Shown here piece by piece: positions 5,719 through 6,527 of a DNA stretch of 6,527 bases (position 1 is its first letter; each line of letters opens with the position of its first letter). The stretch is from an uncultured Anaerolineae bacterium. Lineage in GTDB: Bacteria > Chloroflexota > Anaerolineae > Anaerolineales > Villigracilaceae. The position numbers and the translations under genes were made by a program. Location: the NCBI GenBank assembly GCA_903854805.1, contig CAINXK010000318.1, positions 1-6,527 of the forward strand. Direction: 5' to 3'. The notes under the pieces were generated by a model that saw nothing but the letters and a program-made list of their open reading frames with translations, did not search any database and was not told the DNA's origin.

Positions 5719-5940
5719 TTACCTGTAGACATCCAACAGGCCAAAACGCTTTACCTCGTTACCCAGCAATCCACCCGCAATAACCACATCCAGCCTGAAT
5801 TTCGAATCTCGAAACCACTTCTTCACGGCCCGTCTGGTATGTAATTGTGATGGCGGCTCCAGGTGTTTTATTGGTGATCAGCAAATAAAGGCCGTGTTCC
5901 AATCAGCCGCAACCAAAACTGGATGCTCAACCTCGAGTTC
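5719..5940 (-). pseudogene. possible decayed gene, family not recognised
   Basis: One minus-strand frame reads as fluent protein on both sides of a single in-frame TGA (5880-5878): LEVEHPVLVAADW before it, and AVKKWFRDSKFRLDVVIAGG then LLGNEVKRFGLLDVYR after it, ending in TAA at 5721-5719. A second frame across 5902-5759 is also fluent (GLYLLITNKTPGAAITITYQ), so one frameshift could join parts of both. No start codon with a ribosome binding site is visible and I recognise no family. Chance open frames cannot be excluded. Confidence 0.3.
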
Positions 5941-5957
5941 TTGTTCTTTTTTTCCTG

Positions 5958-5963
5958 TATAAT
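5958..5963 (+). promoter_or_regulatory. -10 element for a leaderless transcript of the membrane protein gene
   Basis: A consensus TATAAT ends 7 nt before the ATG at 5971, so transcription should start at or one base before the start codon. The hexamer 16-18 bp upstream is not a good -35. No Shine-Dalgarno sequence is present, as expected for a leaderless mRNA. Confidence 0.6.
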
Positions 5964-5970
5964 TTGACAA

Positions 5971-6527
5971 ATGCGAAAAATCCTGTTGTTCTTGTTTTTC
6001 TTTGTTGCAATTGGTATCGCCATAATCAGCCTGGGTGAGCTGGAGGGTACATGGAAAACCTTGCGCCATAGTGATATTCGCTTTATGGCATTTGCAATTT
6101 TCCTGTTAGTTTGCTGGACTATGAATGAAGCCGCAGGCTATCGTTCGCTTTACCGGTTGATGGACATACAAGAGAATTTCAGACATCTAGTGCTGCTCTC
6201 CTCGGCCACCAGCTTTATCAATGTTGTCGCTCCCAGCGGTGGGTTCGGCGGCATAGCAATTTTCGTGGACGATGCCGGAAAACGTGGGCACCCGCGCGGG
6301 TTGGCTGCCGCAGTGGGGGCTCTGTACCTGTTTCTGGAATACTCTGCCTTCATGGTAATTCTGGGGATGGGCTGGGTGGTTTTTTTCCGGCGCAACGATC
6401 TAAAACCAGGCGAGATGACTGCCTCATTTATTATGATCGGAATTGTCCTGGGATTGGGGACTTTGATCTACATCGGCTCGCATTCAAGTGAGCGCTTGGG
6501 ACGGATCCTGGGCTGGATGGCACACCG
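5971..6527 (+). CDS. YbhN/LPG-synthase transmembrane family protein (5' part)
   Basis: The first 185 residues are present; the gene continues past the window. The frame is hydrophobic, with predicted spans near 3-22, 38-56, 73-97, 110-137 and 151-170. The segment NVVAPSGGFGGIAIF (84-98), followed by the basic loop DDAGKRGHPRG and LAAAVGALYLFLEYSAF, matches the conserved core of the LPG_synthase_TM (UPF0104/YbhN) family. That family includes the flippase half of MprF and stand-alone proteins thought to act on lipids or lipid-linked compounds. Full members usually have about 300-350 residues, so roughly half is visible, and whether a C-terminal synthase domain follows cannot be seen. The ATG at 5971 is chosen because it heads the first membrane segment and follows a -10 element directly. 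The upstream sigma operon is divergent, and no shared control is evident. Confidence 0.82.
   Translation, partial: MRKILLFLFFFVAIGIAIISLGELEGTWKTLRHSDIRFMAFAIFLLVCWTMNEAAGYRSLYRLMDIQENFRHLVLLSSATSFINVVAPSGGFGGIAIFVDDAGKRGHPRGLAAAVGALYLFLEYSAFMVILGMGWVVFFRRNDLKPGEMTASFIMIGIVLGLGTLIYIGSHSSERLGRILGWMAH

Noticed and set aside
5878..5880. The in-frame TGA in the minus-strand fluent frame read as a recoded codon (Trp or selenocysteine)
   Set aside because: CheW ends at TGA in this window and Trp is encoded by TGG throughout. No selenocysteine-type hairpin context was evident, so gene decay is the simpler reading.

Overview
The window looks like chromosome from a free-living bacterium with moderate to slightly high GC. 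The style of its proteins (a lipoprotein alpha-carbonic anhydrase on a Thr/Pro linker, an ECF sigma/anti-sigma pair next to a beta-helix membrane protein, a YbhN-type flippase domain) fits Chloroflexota (Anaerolineae-like). That placement is an inference from family style; no marker gene is present. There is no tRNA, rRNA, CRISPR array, transposase or phage gene.

Layout. (1) Positions 1-24 (+) hold the last codons of an upstream gene, followed by a complete cheW-like gene (38-487) with a terminator-like hairpin behind it. (2) Positions 726-1541 (+) encode a secreted lipoprotein alpha-carbonic anhydrase with all catalytic residues visible. (3) Positions 1542-1887 lie between convergent genes. 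The first part (to about 1650) is a decayed second copy of the carbonic anhydrase N-terminal region, ending in a perfect 17-bp inverted repeat whose arm also occurs inside the intact gene. (4) Positions 1888-2991 (-) encode a C45/AAT-type Ntn hydrolase with its own candidate promoter. (5) Positions 3207-5368 (-) form a compact three-gene operon: ECF sigma factor, zinc-motif membrane anti-sigma factor overlapping it by 20 bp, and a signal-peptide beta-helix multi-pass membrane protein. It starts at a SigW-like promoter and ends at a good intrinsic terminator. (6) Positions 5426-5957 hold no intact gene, only a short operator-like palindrome and a possible decayed gene on the minus strand. (7) From 5971 (+) a YbhN/LPG-synthase-type membrane protein begins, apparently leaderless, and runs off the edge.

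How the genes work together. The sigma/anti-sigma/beta-helix operon is the one clear functional unit. It looks like a membrane-sensed, self-amplifying stress circuit whose third gene is a likely envelope effector. The other genes appear to be independent units: chemotaxis scaffold, periplasmic or surface CO2/bicarbonate chemistry, amide-bond hydrolase or acyltransferase, and lipid-related membrane protein.

The most noteworthy observations are the relic of a tandem carbonic anhydrase duplication, in which the intact gene's stop codon lies at the position of a conserved Trp of the second copy; the fold-back inverted repeat at its break; and the SigW-like autoregulatory promoter, which fixes the sigma factor start.
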